From Pedobacter sp. HDW13 (lineage in GTDB: Bacteria > Bacteroidota > Bacteroidia > Sphingobacteriales > Sphingobacteriaceae), in NCBI RefSeq assembly GCF_011303555.1, contig NZ_CP049868.1, forward strand, positions 6,312,639-6,376,638: a stretch of DNA of 64,000 nucleotides, given 5' to 3'. Below, piece after piece: positions 62,861 to 64,000 of this stretch. Position 1 is the first letter of the stretch, and the number at the start of each line of letters is the position of its first letter. Position numbers and translations under genes: made by a program. The notes beneath the pieces were generated by a model. The model was not told the origin of the DNA and made no database searches. It saw only the letters and a list, made by a program, of their open reading frames with translations.

Positions 62861-62973
62861 CTTGATATTTATTTTAAATAAAACAATAAAGTATATGGAA
62901 AGTTTCGGCTAAGCACGTAGATATTGCCTTACCTGATATTTATGATAAGCGCCCCGTTTCACTAGAAAAGATG

Positions 62974-63117
62974 TTATTTCTGAGCAGGCGGCTCATCTTT
63001 TGCATCTTTAAATTCTTTAACACTCTTCCCTACCCCTCTCATTAATTCGGGCAGTTTTTTACCGCCTAAAATAAGCAGGATAACCACTCCGATTAAAATA
63101 ATTTCGATTGCAGACAT
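62974..63117 (-). CDS. tatA: Sec-independent translocase protein TatA/E
   Basis: Read directly from the minus strand: ATG at 63115-63117 to TAA at 62974-62976, 47 codons. The product begins MSAIEIILIGVVILLILGGK, then KLPELMRGVGKSVKEFKDAK: one membrane helix followed by the TatA amphipathic helix with the conserved Lys-Leu-Pro-Glu hinge. It is shorter than the usual TatA but complete in its key parts. No tatB or tatC is adjacent. Tat substrates may include the ferritin-like lipoprotein at 10470-11192. Confidence 0.93.
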   Translation of the reverse strand: MSAIEIILIGVVILLILGGKKLPELMRGVGKSVKEFKDAKDEPPAQK

Positions 63118-63346
63118 AATTTTCTTTTTTACAAGATACGTTAATTATCCCGAAATAGTTTTTCGATTTATTTAATACAAAAAGAGTAAATTGATCATTA
63201 GGAGTTAAGTATATTAAGCAACAATTCACAATGAATACCTGAATAACACTCGCTAAAAGCTATTTAACCCTTAAGCTCTTTCTAAACATTTATTAATGGG
63301 CGTTGTTTACAGAAAATTGATTATTGCATATTAATTATTTAATTCT

Positions 63347-64000
63347 CTACACCAACTGTGCATTCAAAGTCCTTGCTTTTATCTTAGGAATAGCTCCGTA
63401 GCGCATAAATTCGGAAAAGCCACGTAATTGTTTTATCGCTTTTATAGCTTCGTAGCCTTCATAATTTGTCCGGATTTTATTAAGTAACATGGTATCTGTT
63501 TTAAAGAGATCACTTTCGGTTAAAAGCCCTTTATTTAAAAAACGTTTAATCAGTTCGGCCATTTTGCCATTGGCATATAAATGAATCGGGAGCTTAAACA
63601 TTTCATTATTCAGTTTCTCAAAAGCTTCATTAATCCAGGTAACTTCACGCTCATCATTTACAGCAATTTTACCTTCGTTCAAAACAACTGATTTTAAAAA
63701 TTCGCGGGCACGCTGGCGCGAAATTACCCCTCCATGCACACCATCCCGTAAGGTATAATCCAGCCGATCTGCACAAAGTGCTGGCAATGGTTGTTCTAAA
63801 ATATCAAACGTACCGTGCAGAATATCGCTAATGTTATAACCATATTTGAGCAGAACATCTGGCACCTCTGATTTGCATAACATTTCGGCAAAAATCTTTT
63901 CATGGTAATCTTCATCAGTATTATCGAAAACATAATCGCCAACATGCGAAAAAGCGGTGTGCGAAACATCGTGCAACAAGCCTGCAATCTGCTCCAGCTC
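63347..64000 (-). CDS. HD-domain phosphohydrolase, 5' end outside window
   Basis: The C-terminal 217 residues of an HD-superfamily protein; the frame runs open to the window edge, so the start lies beyond 64000. The metal-binding HD motif is in GLLHDVSHTAFSHVGDYVF, a pattern also seen in HD proteins of the dGTPase/YpgQ-like group. The rest is helical (CADRLDYTLRDGVHGG, INEAFEKLNNEMFKLPIHL, and so on). Substrate is unknown. Internal starts suggested near 63979 are not the true start. Confidence 0.88.
   Translation of the reverse strand, partial: ELEQIAGLLHDVSHTAFSHVGDYVFDNTDEDYHEKIFAEMLCKSEVPDVLLKYGYNISDILHGTFDILEQPLPALCADRLDYTLRDGVHGGVISRQRAREFLKSVVLNEGKIAVNDEREVTWINEAFEKLNNEMFKLPIHLYANGKMAELIKRFLNKGLLTESDLFKTDTMLLNKIRTNYEGYEAIKAIKQLRGFSEFMRYGAIPKIKARTLNAQLV

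Noticed and set aside
1..64000. CRISPR array, insertion sequence, prophage, rRNA or tRNA
   Set aside because: No direct-repeat array, transposase, phage structural gene, rRNA segment or tRNA-like cloverleaf was recognised on reading both strands; short tRNAs could be missed without a tool.

Overview
The window looks like chromosomal DNA of a Bacteroidota bacterium of the Sphingobacteriaceae, most likely Pedobacter or a close relative. Evidence for this is the low G+C, AT-rich spacers, Bacteroidota-type promoters (TTG-N17-TAnnTTTG), a type IX secretion cargo with its PorP/SprF partner, LytTR two-component systems with LytS-type kinases, a methylmalonyl-CoA epimerase, and menaquinone synthesis by the futalosine route (MqnC). 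No rRNA, tRNA, prophage, insertion sequence or CRISPR array was seen. Most of the content is ordinary housekeeping sequence. The genus is an inference from gene content, not a measured placement.

Layout. 0-4.7 kb: guaB, ppnP and an active/inactive pair of M16 peptidases. 4.8-7.7 kb: an unrecognised three-gene operon of two coiled-coil proteins and a membrane-anchored Ppx/GppA-like ASKHA protein, the best candidate here for an undescribed system. 7.8-9.5 kb: mqnC and a small exported protein. 9.6-15.1 kb: two ferritin-like exported proteins, divergent from a LytTR regulator and a large Reg_prop/Y_Y_Y sensor kinase. 15.3-19.4 kb: scpB, an Asp-rich miniprotein, a GNAT-like protein, an Lrp-EamA pair and an Xre regulator. 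19.5-24.1 kb: mpl, prmA, tpiA, a GlmU-like nucleotidyltransferase and rpmE2, all on the minus strand. 24.3-31.9 kb: a small hypothetical, methylmalonyl-CoA epimerase, iscS-iscU-iscA, an acyl-CoA synthetase and lysS. 31.9-38.6 kb: a flavin-nucleotide-binding protein, a YdeI-like protein, an M3 peptidase lipoprotein, thioredoxin-like and hypothetical proteins, ung, a hydrolase and a second Lrp.

38.7-42.7 kb: a DtxR/MntR regulator with a clear dyad operator, overlapping an Nramp-UspA fusion; then a redoxin, a highly structured non-coding stretch and smpB. 42.7-51.6 kb: pcm, priA, a DUF423 protein, two envelope proteins, tsaB, and yidD-rnpA-rpmH (rpmH, 52 aa, was read directly from the sequence). 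51.7-56.1 kb: a LiaF-like / DUF4288 / LytS / LytTR operon, chaN and mscL. 56.2-64 kb: rpoN, PorP/SprF, a giant IgGFc-binding/PKD/CHU_C T9SS cargo, a small hydrophilic protein, a 47-aa tatA (read directly) and a truncated HD-domain phosphohydrolase at the window edge.

Two features cut across the window. First, three otherwise well-conserved genes (an M16 peptidase, mqnC and mscL) are each broken by the apparent loss of one G in a coding-strand G run, which points to a sequencing or assembly artefact. Second, many spacers carry short-word repeats such as GATTTGAGAT, CAGTTTTCAGTTGG and GAATGATTGA, often as opposing arms that can fold, along with at least three other small palindromic repeat families.
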